A stretch of DNA of 64,000 nt from Duganella flavida (GCF_009857445.1 NZ_WWCN01000015.1:115766-179765); one strand, 5' to 3'. Numbered from the stretch's first letter, positions 10,619-19,648 are shown. The notes: a model not told the origin generated them from the letters alone. Made by a program: numbers and translations.

Positions 10619-11545
10619 TCAAGCATCAGTTTCCTCAACCTCTTCGACGGAAATTACGTCCACTAGTTTCCCGTACAAAGAGTCAAGAGTATCAACTATA
10701 AATTTCGGTGTTAATTCATTAATTTTCGAATTTCTCACTGATATGTAGTTCCAAATATAAACCAAGTTGTCAAGATTTATCGGCAAAGTTGGCCGGGCCC
10801 GATTTAATACCGACATTACCGCTACCCGATCAATACGAAATATTGCCTTTGCCAAGTCCAGATCAGCATCAAAAAGAACGCAAAGCGGTGCAGACAAATG
10901 GGGCTCGACTCGCATCCGAATCTTATTGTGCAACATTTCCGGCCACTTCCTACATTTATAGTTCCGATATGCCAAATCATCAAATATCTTGCGCATGGAC
11001 CATTCTGCCGTTTCGATTGTAGCCATAATACCGTTCAGTGCACGACTTAAATCTGGCTGAGATTCCCAGTTTTTCTTCGACTTATAACGCAAATCATGCT
11101 CAACTTCGTGCCATCCCTCAGAAAGTATACTTCTAAGTTGAACCTCAAACGTCTTATCAATCGGCAAACTACCTATTGCTTTCGTTACATCGCCGCTGTG
11201 TTGCTCTGGAACTGTAAAAATTAAATTATGCCGTGTTACAGCGAACTGATCAGCTTTAGGAACATCAACCGTAGATGAGGCCCTATCAATATTAAACTCC
11301 TTATCCAGTAGCCCAGCAACAATTTCAACATCCTCAGAAAAATAGAGTGCTACTCTGATGCCAATAGCATCTTGAATCATTTTTCCATCGCGACTATACT
11401 TTCCCGACTCTCTTTCAAGCTTTTTCCTTAAAGATTGCTCATCTTTCCCTCTCGCGAATACACGACATAAGATCCCGGCTCTTTGTAGGATCGTCTCTAC
11501 TTCTCGCCTAATATTTTCCGCGGAATGTCTGAAGTTAGTTGCCAT
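10619..11545 (-). CDS. RelA/SpoT-domain protein paired with a NACHT NTPase
   Basis: This 308-residue protein carries a RelA/SpoT nucleotide pyrophosphokinase-like domain in its first 160 residues. I see RGKDEQSLRKK (32-42, the ATP-binding Arg/Lys region), DAIGIRVALYF (59-69) and FEVQLRSILSEGWHEVEH (133-150), which holds the ExQxR motif and the downstream His. The usual G-loop NGYQSLH is not intact: the matching stretch ADQFAVTRH has Phe instead of the substrate-stacking Tyr. There is no HD hydrolase, TGS or ACT domain, so it is a small-alarmone-synthetase-like protein with an unrecognised helical C-terminal half. It overlaps the upstream NTPase gene by 11 nt, which implies translational coupling. 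AT content is far above the neighbours. Likely the effector of a two-gene defence or stress module; this role is inferred. Confidence 0.85.
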   Translation of the reverse strand: MATNFRHSAENIRREVETILQRAGILCRVFARGKDEQSLRKKLERESGKYSRDGKMIQDAIGIRVALYFSEDVEIVAGLLDKEFNIDRASSTVDVPKADQFAVTRHNLIFTVPEQHSGDVTKAIGSLPIDKTFEVQLRSILSEGWHEVEHDLRYKSKKNWESQPDLSRALNGIMATIETAEWSMRKIFDDLAYRNYKCRKWPEMLHNKIRMRVEPHLSAPLCVLFDADLDLAKAIFRIDRVAVMSVLNRARPTLPINLDNLVYIWNYISVRNSKINELTPKFIVDTLDSLYGKLVDVISVEEVEETDA

Positions 11546-13664
11546 GAACTGCCCCCTGCCGCCCTAGAATCAAGCGGACTTCGATAATCTTCTCGAAATT
11601 TAATTCTACAAACGAAGCTGAATGAGGTTCTAGCAATATTCCTCGTTTTTTTAACGAAAGTATAGAGTCCAGTATTTCACCTTGTCGAAATTCTCCAGAA
11701 TTAGAACAAATGCCTTTGATCGGCCTATGTTTGTGCATGACTGTATCGCGTCCAACAGGCCAGAAGCGCTCTAATACGAATCTATCAAGAAGCAACTGCC
11801 TATCAGGCGCGACAGCGTCAGCGGCATTTACGGTAGACTGTGTAAGCAGCTCAATTATTTCCTGATCGCCGATTCCACCAAACTCATGAATCGGCCCCTT
11901 CGCCGTCAAATTTATTATTTGACAATCATAATATCTACAATTGAGAAAGGTTACCTCGCTCAACATGCTAAGATCAAACTCACACTTCTTGAAGACGCAT
12001 TCATTGAACTGGAAATTAGAAATATAGGCTTGGCCTATTAATAACTCAACGAATTCCAGACCCTGAGCTTCGTCATTTTCCAACTCAAATCCAACCTCTT
12101 CTTTAAGTCGTGCAGAAATATCAATTTGATCGGAAACAGGAAGGAAATTTAATGACTGAGACAAATTTTCCCATAACTTACCTTTCGTTGATGATGATCG
12201 TGGTTGATAGGAAATTACCGCGGGTTCAATAAAGCGAAGATCATCACTTATCCAGTCGGCATCCTTAAGTATAATCTGAGCAATAAAGTGACCAAAAACA
12301 AACTCATTAACGAAACTAATCTTATCAGGCTCTCTTACATTACGATCTAACAAAGCGTGACTCGCAAGTTTATTTACCAATCCTTCCTTTGTAGGTCTCT
12401 GTCCTGGTGGATATGCCAATAACGCGTCATCAAGTAATTTCGAATTATCACGTGCTATTTGATCAACTATATAGTCGCGATTTTCTGATGTGTAACCAAA
12501 ATTAATCATATCTTCAGCTATGGATTTTAAAACCCTTTGTTGCCGAGCAGGATTCATTCGCAGATCTTGCCGTATAGTTTCACGGTTTAGCATAAAATCA
12601 AAATACCGATCCACCAATTCATGCGGTTGAGAAGCCACATCAACAAATTCCGCATCTGAAATACACCTTAGATAAGATAGCAATACCGGATTCGCTATAT
12701 GCTCAACTTTTAAACCAGCCTCTTGGAGAGAGGAAATACGGGCATCCGGCAGCCAATCGGCTACTTTAGGTTCACTGATTTTTATTCGGATAAGATCAAA
12801 CTCATCACTATGCTTATCAACCCAGCTATGGAACGCATCACCTTCGAATAAAACTGTTCTCCTTGTGGTCAAAACTATCTTTGCATTGCCAGTCAAAAAT
12901 TCTCCGATAGTTTCCAACATAGGTTCATGATTCTCGAACTCACCTCCGTCATCATTTTTCCTGAGCAACTCATCGAAACCATCAAGTACCGTAATTACAC
13001 GGCCATTGCGCATTTCATTTTGCACTAGTCGAGAGCTCAACATGGGGAAAGTCCGATCTATTTCATCAAGTAAGATGTGACGAAATATTACGGCCTGCCT
13101 GTTGCGTGATAACTCTGAAAATAATGGTAAAAACTCATGCTTTTCGGTAAGTTTATGTACTAATTCATATGCCGTACAAGTTTTTCCAAAGCCTGCTGCT
13201 GCCTCAATAAGAAATAAAGTGGGTTTAGTAGAGGATATCCTAGAAGTAACTTCTTCAGCAGGACTCAAAGCACCGGGTTTTCCGTTAATCAAGTACGGCG
13301 CATTAATATATTCATATTTTGCGTCTTCCGAAAAGGCAGAAACTATATTATTTGCAAAACGCTGATAATCGTTATCTAAACGAGCTAAAATAGAATCAAC
13401 TGAAAAAAAACCCTTAAACAGTTGTTGCTCCGCCTGATCCGGCGATAAAAAAGAGCGAATAGTGCACGCGAATCCAGCGTCAGAAAATTCTTTAAATGCC
13501 ACACCGGAGTCACTCTGGGCGTCAGTGGGAACAATATCAGCGTTGTCAAAGTATCCTGTTTTTAGTGTAAAAACCAAAACACTGTCGTTTTTATATGTTT
13601 TTGCCAGCTCAAAACCATAAGTCTTATATATGTCTGTCAACTTCCGTATCAGAGCTTGATCCAT
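11535..13664 (-). CDS. NACHT-type STAND NTPase, probable sensor of a two-gene defence module
   Basis: The 709-residue protein has an unrecognised N-terminal domain of about 120 residues. A NACHT-like P-loop NTPase follows: Walker A in EAAAGFGKT (154-162; first Gly replaced by Ala), Walker B VITVLDGFDEL (223-233) with the DGFDE acidic motif, and a sensor-like VLTTRRT (264-270). A helical STAND region comes next, then a short run around FQFNECVFKKCEF with regularly spaced Phe and Cys that looks like pentapeptide repeats. No transmembrane segment is evident. The ATG at 13664 has a GGAG site 7 nt upstream. It is the first gene of a leftward pair with the RelA/SpoT protein. By analogy with bacterial NACHT/Avs proteins I infer ligand sensing and oligomerisation, but no ligand can be named. 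Confidence 0.85.
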   Translation of the reverse strand: MDQALIRKLTDIYKTYGFELAKTYKNDSVLVFTLKTGYFDNADIVPTDAQSDSGVAFKEFSDAGFACTIRSFLSPDQAEQQLFKGFFSVDSILARLDNDYQRFANNIVSAFSEDAKYEYINAPYLINGKPGALSPAEEVTSRISSTKPTLFLIEAAAGFGKTCTAYELVHKLTEKHEFLPLFSELSRNRQAVIFRHILLDEIDRTFPMLSSRLVQNEMRNGRVITVLDGFDELLRKNDDGGEFENHEPMLETIGEFLTGNAKIVLTTRRTVLFEGDAFHSWVDKHSDEFDLIRIKISEPKVADWLPDARISSLQEAGLKVEHIANPVLLSYLRCISDAEFVDVASQPHELVDRYFDFMLNRETIRQDLRMNPARQQRVLKSIAEDMINFGYTSENRDYIVDQIARDNSKLLDDALLAYPPGQRPTKEGLVNKLASHALLDRNVREPDKISFVNEFVFGHFIAQIILKDADWISDDLRFIEPAVISYQPRSSSTKGKLWENLSQSLNFLPVSDQIDISARLKEEVGFELENDEAQGLEFVELLIGQAYISNFQFNECVFKKCEFDLSMLSEVTFLNCRYYDCQIINLTAKGPIHEFGGIGDQEIIELLTQSTVNAADAVAPDRQLLLDRFVLERFWPVGRDTVMHKHRPIKGICSNSGEFRQGEILDSILSLKKRGILLEPHSASFVELNFEKIIEVRLILGRQGAVHGN

Positions 13665-14234
13665 GCAGCTTCTCCGTCGTGGTCACTGTTCTTTACCAAA
13701 AGGTATTGCAAAATTGCAACTCAACCATTAGTAGTTAAGAAAGACTAATCGAGTGATGCAGTCTAAACAGTACCCTACTATCGGTACGCAGGAATCAACC
13801 CAAAGATCACATTTTCAATGGAAGGTCAACTCGACAGTCCTCTTAGCAAGAAGCGATACGTACGGCGCTCGACATGAACCTATTACATGTTCATCACCCT
13901 ATTGTGACCACATAGGATTTGTACGATAAGCTCGCGACGTTCGCGCTACGTATTGGATTGTGTCAGCATCAAGAGGGCAAAAAACTAATGGAGTATGTGC
14001 ACAATAACGATCGACGGCCAAGCATGTTCTGCAGGGTCAACAGGCACATTGACTGCTTTCATCACCAAGCTCAACATCAGGCAAGGCTCAGCGAAGAGTT
14101 AGCTCACTAAGCCGGCTCGGCGAGAGCGGTCAAAACATCTCAATCTGAGTAATCAACTACAATAGGGCTTATAAGGGTTATCATTTGCATGACTGATCCG
14201 TTTTATTCACTTTTAATGAGACTCTTACTGCGCT
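13665..14234. other. 570-bp intergenic region upstream of the NACHT gene
   Basis: No convincing gene is seen. A possible 63-codon reading frame (13919-14110, TTG start) has no ribosome site or family resemblance. The first part is AT-rich like the insert, and the composition drifts back to the host level toward 14.1 kb. Just upstream of the NACHT gene, TTGCAA occurs twice (13706-13711 and 13714-13719) separated by AA, a small symmetrical element that could be an operator for the module. No integrase or tRNA marks the edge of the insert. Confidence 0.5.
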
Positions 14235-15497
14235 ATGCGTCGTCCATCTAAAGCTTCATCCCAAAAATTGTCCGCCGAGAGCCAGCGCCTCGCCACTTAT
14301 GCCCAGGCAGTCGGGCAGGCGGCTAGCCGTATCGAAGAACGGGCGTGGGAACACTCTCTCGATGCACAGCTCCATAAACTCCTGAAGACCGGCCACCAAG
14401 ACTCTATCGACGCCACGCTCAACGCGCTGTTCAAGGAAGACCTGAACGCATACGACGTGCTGATGGACAGCGTGGAAGCGGTCAGCGAATCGGGCAGCTT
14501 CAACGTCGACACCGCCGATGGTGTCAGCAAGCCATATGACGTGCTGCTGGTGGCTGCGCCTATCCTGGCGTGGACTCGCTTTGCGATTGCCTCCGGTGCG
14601 ATTCCATCCGATATCCTGCAAACGCTGTCGGCCCATTTCTCCGCCCACCTGCTGGCCGATGGTACGCAGATGGCGATGTCGCCTACCCTGTTTTCGATCG
14701 ACCAGCTGCCGCGCAGCCACGTCGAGACCTACGGCAAAGTACACAAGCTGGCGCAAGCAGCCATCAAAGGCAGCACGCTGAAGGCCGACACCAAAGTGCC
14801 TGAAACCGCGCCCTTCCTGGCCGACACCCGCTACCTGCTGGTGGCCGTGGTGGCGCCGGCTGGCGCGCCGCTGTTCCGTTGGCAGATGCCTGAGCACCAG
14901 GCCAGCTTCGCTGTTGAGCGCGCATCCGCGCTGGAGCAATGGCGCCTGCAAGCCACGCCAACCGTCAACCGCCTGCTGCCGGGTTGCGGCGTCGAGCTGC
15001 TGCTGCCGGAGGCGTACTACATGGCCTGCCGCGAAGCCGACAAGTTGATCCGCCCGGTCTCGATTCGCGCAGCGGTGCACTACCTGACGCACACGCTCGC
15101 AGTGGAACCTTCCGAACTACGCGCCGTGATTGCCGGCTTTGGCGAGGAAAGTGCCGACGGCCAGATCGACGAATACCGCGTGGCCTTCACGCAGCGTTCA
15201 TCGTCGGATGTGATCTACGGCGTAGTGTGGCCGCTGTACGGGCAAGAGGATGAGGAAGGCACACCACCGGAAGGTCCGGTCGCACTGGCAGCGCTGCAAA
15301 AGCCGCTGACGCCGGTAGAGGACATCAGTGCGCACCTGAACGCAGCAGGCATTACGCAGATCAAGAAGCACACCGAGCGCTACGTGGTGGAGTTCTGCGA
15401 TGACTGCGGTGCCCCATTGTTCGCCGACCCACAAGGCGAACTAGCCCACGCCGAAATGCCGGAAGACGCCCCAGCCGGCACGGAGCACTTCCACTAA
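14235..15497 (+). CDS. DUF2863 family protein
   Basis: This 420-residue protein matches, by my recollection of its start (MRRPSKASSQKLSAESQRL) and length, the DUF2863 family that is widespread in Burkholderiales and has no assigned function. It has no signal peptide or membrane segment. The C terminus has a possible metal-binding pair, FCDDCGAPLFADPQGE. Base composition is that of the host chromosome, so the AT-rich insert ends before it. The ribosome site is weak. A terminator follows directly. Confidence 0.8.
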   Translation: MRRPSKASSQKLSAESQRLATYAQAVGQAASRIEERAWEHSLDAQLHKLLKTGHQDSIDATLNALFKEDLNAYDVLMDSVEAVSESGSFNVDTADGVSKPYDVLLVAAPILAWTRFAIASGAIPSDILQTLSAHFSAHLLADGTQMAMSPTLFSIDQLPRSHVETYGKVHKLAQAAIKGSTLKADTKVPETAPFLADTRYLLVAVVAPAGAPLFRWQMPEHQASFAVERASALEQWRLQATPTVNRLLPGCGVELLLPEAYYMACREADKLIRPVSIRAAVHYLTHTLAVEPSELRAVIAGFGEESADGQIDEYRVAFTQRSSSDVIYGVVWPLYGQEDEEGTPPEGPVALAALQKPLTPVEDISAHLNAAGITQIKKHTERYVVEFCDDCGAPLFADPQGELAHAEMPEDAPAGTEHFH

Positions 15498-15507
15498 AAC
15501 AAAAGCC

Positions 15508-15558
15508 CCATGTGCGCATGCAGCAGCCAAGGCCGCCGCATTGCCACATGGTTTTTTT
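15508..15558 (+). terminator. Intrinsic terminator after the DUF2863 gene
   Basis: CCATGTG (15508-15514) and CACATGG (15545-15551) are inverted arms around a 30-nt GC-rich loop that can itself fold, followed by seven T. It lies between the convergent DUF2863 and CYTH genes. Confidence 0.7.
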
Positions 15559-15560
15559 AT

Positions 15561-16025
15561 TTACCAGGCAGAGTACGGGTGCTTGATCAGGCTTGAGTTG
15601 AGGTAGCGCAGATCATCGGTGACTTCCTCGCCGATCCAATCCGGCTTGTCGAACTGCTGGTCCTCCGACTGCAATTCGATCTCCGCCACGACTAAACCGG
15701 CATTTGCGCCAAGGAACTCATCTACTTCCCACAAATTGCCCGCAAACGTAATGCGGCGGCGGTATTTCTCGATCAAAGGCTGCTCGCACAAACCGTCCAG
15801 CAGTTCGGCCGCATCGGCAACGGGAATCTCATATTCCCACTCGCCGCGCGTGGCGCCGACGTTGCGGCCCTTGACCGTCATGACCGCACGCCCGCCTTCA
15901 ATCCGCACGCGCACCACGCGGTCCTTGTGCGACGACAGGTAGCCCTGCTTGAAGAACACCGGTTCTCCAAGCTGCATCCAGCCATCGCCGCGCAACAGGA
16001 ACTTGCGCTCGATTTCAACGCCCAT
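15561..16025 (-). CDS. CYTH domain triphosphatase-like protein
   Basis: The 154-residue protein is a CYTH (triphosphate tunnel metalloenzyme) protein. The defining ExExK motif is present at the N terminus as VEIERKFLL, followed by the basic strands GYLSSHKDRVVRVRIEGG and VMTVKGRN and the acidic strands EYEIPV and VAEIELQSED that line the tunnel. Members hydrolyse tripolyphosphate or organic triphosphates; the substrate here is unknown. Its ATG lies 2 nt after the stop of the M14 carboxypeptidase gene, so the two are cotranscribed. Confidence 0.9.
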   Translation of the reverse strand: MGVEIERKFLLRGDGWMQLGEPVFFKQGYLSSHKDRVVRVRIEGGRAVMTVKGRNVGATRGEWEYEIPVADAAELLDGLCEQPLIEKYRRRITFAGNLWEVDEFLGANAGLVVAEIELQSEDQQFDKPDWIGEEVTDDLRYLNSSLIKHPYSAW

Positions 16026-16027
16026 GA

Positions 16028-17155
16028 TCAGTAGTCGTTCAGCGACAGCAGGATAGGCTGCAAGATCGCAGCACCCAGTGCAGCACTACGCGCGCCGTTC
16101 CAGCCGACGTGTGGATCCGGCAGATCAGCGTTGTCCTTGAACGGCATTTCGAGGGTCAGCGCCAGGCAGCCGAAGTGATGGCCGACGTACTTGGAGGCCA
16201 GCGTCAGCATGTCTTCCTTGTACTTGCTGGCAGCGTAGCCCACGGCATCCTGGAAGTCCGGCGATGCATTCTTGTAGCGGTCAATGAAAGCCTGTTGCTT
16301 GGCGCGGCGCTCATCGCTGAAGTTCTCCAGCATTTCGTTACCGGCCACGAAGTTGTACGGCAGCGCTTCGTCGCCGTGAATATCGAAGAACATATCGATG
16401 CCGGTTTCGTGCATCTTCTGCTTCACGTACAGCACTTCCGGGCTGCGCTCGACGGATGGCGTCATCCACTCGCGATTCAGGTTAGCGCCAGCCGCGTTGG
16501 TGCGCAGGTTGCCGCGCACCGAGCCGTCCGGATTCATGTTCGGCACGATGTAGAACACGCAGCGTTGCAGCAGCTTGCGCGCGATTGGATTCGCGTCATC
16601 CAGCAGCGAATCGATCAGGCCTTCGATGAACCACTCGGCCATCGATTCGCCCGGGTGCTGGCGCGCGATGAACCAGATTTTCTTTTCCGCTTCCGGCTTG
16701 CCGATGACGACCAGGTTCATATCGCGGCCATCAACCGTCGAACCCAGATCATGCACGCGGGCCAGCGGATGCTCGCCCACCTCGCCCAGCAAACGCAGGT
16801 GGCGTTCGAACGAATACGGCTCGAAATAAGCGTAATAGACGCTGTCGGTATCCGGCGCGTGCTGGATCGTCATGACCTCGCCATCAAACGTAGTCGGCAC
16901 GCGGAACCAGTTCTCGGTGTCGTAGCTGGCGACTGCCTGATAGCCATCGTATCCCTTGGCGTAGGTTGCCGAACCGGCGTTCAGGAAGCGCATGTTCAGC
17001 TTTTGGCCGCGTGCACCCTGGACTCGGAAGTGGAACCACTGGTGAATGTCCGCGTGCGAATCTTTGCGCAGGTTCAGTTCAATGGTGGCTGCACTGTCGG
17101 CGCGCAGCACTTCGATAGCGCCGGAGTCGAAGTTCTGGCTGATTTTGATGGTCAT
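16028..17155 (-). CDS. M14-family cytosolic-type zinc carboxypeptidase
   Basis: The protein has the M14 zinc-site motif HPGE (H167, E170) in ARQHPGESMAEW and the third ligand H260 in FFDIHGDEALPYN. It also has NMNPDGSVRGNLRTNAAG, NLNREW and the catalytic Glu in ALTLEMPF (E336). The N-terminal beta-rich domain before residue 120 is typical of the cytosolic carboxypeptidase (CCP-like, M14D) branch found in many proteobacteria. No signal peptide is seen. It heads a two-gene leftward unit with the CYTH protein. The natural substrate is unknown. Confidence 0.88.
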   Translation of the reverse strand: MTIKISQNFDSGAIEVLRADSAATIELNLRKDSHADIHQWFHFRVQGARGQKLNMRFLNAGSATYAKGYDGYQAVASYDTENWFRVPTTFDGEVMTIQHAPDTDSVYYAYFEPYSFERHLRLLGEVGEHPLARVHDLGSTVDGRDMNLVVIGKPEAEKKIWFIARQHPGESMAEWFIEGLIDSLLDDANPIARKLLQRCVFYIVPNMNPDGSVRGNLRTNAAGANLNREWMTPSVERSPEVLYVKQKMHETGIDMFFDIHGDEALPYNFVAGNEMLENFSDERRAKQQAFIDRYKNASPDFQDAVGYAASKYKEDMLTLASKYVGHHFGCLALTLEMPFKDNADLPDPHVGWNGARSAALGAAILQPILLSLNDY

Positions 17156-17187
17156 GTTGATCCAATATTAAGAAGTACCAATGACCA

Positions 17188-18681
17188 CTATTTTACCAGC
17201 ATGCTCCCTTCGCGTTTATAGCGGGCGTGCCACGACAAAGCTTGCTCCAGCACGTGCGGCGTCTGGCCGCCACCCTGCTTCGCCTCCTCAAAATAGGCTC
17301 GTAGTTGCGGGCGATAATCCGGGTGGGCGCAGTTCTCGATGATGAGCGGCGCGCGCTCGCGTGGCGCCAGGCCACGCAGGTCGGCCAAGCCCCATTCCGA
17401 CACCACCACGTCCACATCATGCTCGGTGTGGTCAACGTGCGCCACGAACGGCACCACACTCGAAATCGCGCCATCCTTGGCCACCGACTTGCTGACGAAG
17501 ATAGACAGTTGGCCGTTGCGCGCAAAGTCGCCCGAGCCGCCGATACCGTTCATCATGTGGGTGCCGCTGACGTGGGTCGAATTCACGTTGCCGTAAATGT
17601 CGTACTCCAGCGCCGTGTTCAGTGCGATGATGCCGAGGCGGCGTACCACTTCCGGATGATTGCTGATCTCCTGCGGCCGCAACACGATGCGCTCGCGGTA
17701 CTTCTCTAGGTTCTGGATGAACTTCTCATGCATGGCCGCCGACAGCGTGATCGAGGATGCCGACGCCATCGACAACTGCCCGGAATCCAGCAGCTCAATC
17801 GCGCTGTCTTGCAGCACTTCCGAATACATGGTCATGTCGCGGAACGGCGAATCGATCAGGCCATGTAGCACAGCATTGGCGATGGTGCCGATGCCCGCCT
17901 GCAGTGGACGCAGCGAGGCATCCATGCGCCCTGCTTTCACCTCGCCTTCAAGGAAGGTGATGACGTGGCGCGCAATGGCGTCGGTCTCGTCGTCCGGTGG
18001 CAGCGCGTTGGATGGGCTGTCCGGGCTATCCGTAATGACGATGGCGGCGATGCGGTCCGGGTGCACCGGGATCGCGGTCCAGCCCATGCGCTGCCAAGGC
18101 GTCAGCAGCGGAATCGCGCCGCGATGCGGACGCGCAGCCGGTACGTAAATATCGTGGAAGCCTTCCAGCGCCAGCGGCGCACTGAGATTGATCTCGACGA
18201 TCACCTTGTCGGCCTGCTGCACGAAGTTAGCCGTGTTCCCGACCGACATGGTGGGAATGATGCCACCATCCGGCGTAATCGCCACTGCTTCAATCACGGC
18301 GATATCGATGGATTTCAAATCGCCGGAGCGCAGTTGCTCGGCGGTCTCAGACAAGTGCTGGTCGATAAACATCACCTCGCCGGAATTGATCTTGCGGCGC
18401 AGCGCGGCGTCGGCCTGGAACGGCATGCGGCGCGCGACCACGCCGGCATTGGCCATCAAGCCATCGCTGTCGTTACCGAGCGAAGCGCCGGTTAACAGAG
18501 TGAGATGCAAAGGCGACTGGCGCGAACGTTCAACCAGCGCTAACGGCAGCGCCTTGGCGTCTCCGGCTCTGGTAAAGCCGCTCATACCCACAGTCATGCC
18601 ATCTTTGAATAAAAGGGCGGCTTGTTCGGCGGTCATTACTTTGTTCATGAGCGCCGGGCGGCGGATGCGATCTTCGTACAT
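17188..18681 (-). CDS. Acetyl-CoA hydrolase/transferase (succinate:acetate CoA-transferase type)
   Basis: This is a class I CoA-transferase of the Cat1/AarC type, which moves CoA between acetate and succinate or hydrolyses acetyl-CoA. Motifs visible are the N-terminal GMTVGMSGFTRAGDAKALP, GIGTIANAVLHGL in the C-terminal lobe, and MYSEVLQDS, which contains the catalytic Glu. The ATG at 18681 (MYEDRIRRPALMNKV, 497 residues) has a GAGGAG site; the frame stays open to 18735 without support. It is divergent from a LysR gene that is the natural candidate for its regulator. Confidence 0.88.
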   Translation of the reverse strand: MYEDRIRRPALMNKVMTAEQAALLFKDGMTVGMSGFTRAGDAKALPLALVERSRQSPLHLTLLTGASLGNDSDGLMANAGVVARRMPFQADAALRRKINSGEVMFIDQHLSETAEQLRSGDLKSIDIAVIEAVAITPDGGIIPTMSVGNTANFVQQADKVIVEINLSAPLALEGFHDIYVPAARPHRGAIPLLTPWQRMGWTAIPVHPDRIAAIVITDSPDSPSNALPPDDETDAIARHVITFLEGEVKAGRMDASLRPLQAGIGTIANAVLHGLIDSPFRDMTMYSEVLQDSAIELLDSGQLSMASASSITLSAAMHEKFIQNLEKYRERIVLRPQEISNHPEVVRRLGIIALNTALEYDIYGNVNSTHVSGTHMMNGIGGSGDFARNGQLSIFVSKSVAKDGAISSVVPFVAHVDHTEHDVDVVVSEWGLADLRGLAPRERAPLIIENCAHPDYRPQLRAYFEEAKQGGGQTPHVLEQALSWHARYKREGSMLVK

Positions 18682-18768
18682 GATTGTTCTCCTCATTCTT
18701 TGATCCAGTATAGAATCAGGAGAAAGTCGTTTCATGACTTAAATTCTCAACTTCCAGTCGTTATATTC

Positions 18769-19647
18769 ATGGACCTGCGATCACTGCGCTACTTCGTCGA
18801 AACCGTCCGTCTGAACAGTTTTACGCAGGCGGCGGAAAGTTTGCACGTCACGCAATCGACCATCAGCAAGATGGTGCGGCAATTGGAAGAGGAAGTTGGC
18901 GCGCAGCTGCTGATACGCGAAGGCCGCCGATTAACGCTGACCGACACCGGAAATGTGGTCTACGAACGCGGCGTGGAAATGCTGGCCACCATGCGCCAAC
19001 TGGCGACCGAAGTGCGCGACACGCAGGCGCTGGAACGCGGCCATCTCACGGTCGGTATCCCACCGATGATCAACCTGCTGTTCACGCCAGTGCTGAAGGC
19101 CTTCCGCCAGCGCCATCCCAACATCACACTGACATTGCAGGAAGACGCCGGCCAGGCGATAGAACGCCAGGTGGCGCAAGGCGATCTGGAAATTGGCCTG
19201 ACAGTGCTGCCGGCCGATCCGGCATTGGGATTGCAGTCGTCGCCGATTGCCAGCTACCCGATCTGGGCGCTGGCCGCGCGCAACACCTTCCAGAAAAACC
19301 GCACCACGCTGAAACTGAAGTCGCTGGCGAAAACGCCGCTGGTGCTGCTGAAAGACGATTTCGCCATGACCCGCGCGCTGCGCACAGCCTTTGCCGAAGC
19401 GGGCTTCGAGCCGCAGATCGCCGCGCAGAGCGGCCAGTGGGACTGGCTGGTGGCGATGGCCTCCGCCGGCATGGGCGTCGCCCTGCTGCCGGAGCCCTTC
19501 ATCCACCGGCTGGCCATCGGCCATCTCGATGCAGTGAAGCTGGTCGATCCCGAACTGCCATGGCAACCAGCCCACGTGTGGCGCGGCACTTACCTCTCGC
19601 ACGCGGCGCGCGCGTGGCTGGAAGTCTGCGACGACGTACTAGGCTAA
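18769..19647 (+). CDS. LysR-family transcriptional regulator
   Basis: A 292-residue LysR-type regulator. The N-terminal winged helix is clear (MDLRSLRYFVETVRLNSFTQAAESLHVTQSTISKMVRQLEEEVG by position 1-44), followed by the periplasmic-binding-protein-like effector domain (GHLTVGIPPMINLLFTPVL onward). It starts 87 bp from the divergent CoA-transferase gene, the usual arrangement for a LysR regulator and its target. The effector is unknown; acetate or a short-chain acyl compound would fit the context. Confidence 0.9.
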   Translation: MDLRSLRYFVETVRLNSFTQAAESLHVTQSTISKMVRQLEEEVGAQLLIREGRRLTLTDTGNVVYERGVEMLATMRQLATEVRDTQALERGHLTVGIPPMINLLFTPVLKAFRQRHPNITLTLQEDAGQAIERQVAQGDLEIGLTVLPADPALGLQSSPIASYPIWALAARNTFQKNRTTLKLKSLAKTPLVLLKDDFAMTRALRTAFAEAGFEPQIAAQSGQWDWLVAMASAGMGVALLPEPFIHRLAIGHLDAVKLVDPELPWQPAHVWRGTYLSHAARAWLEVCDDVLG

Positions 19648-19648
19648 G

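Noticed and set aside
13919..14110. 63-codon frame in the gap before the DUF2863 gene
   Set aside because: TTG start without ribosome site, His/Gln-rich random-looking product, no family likeness.
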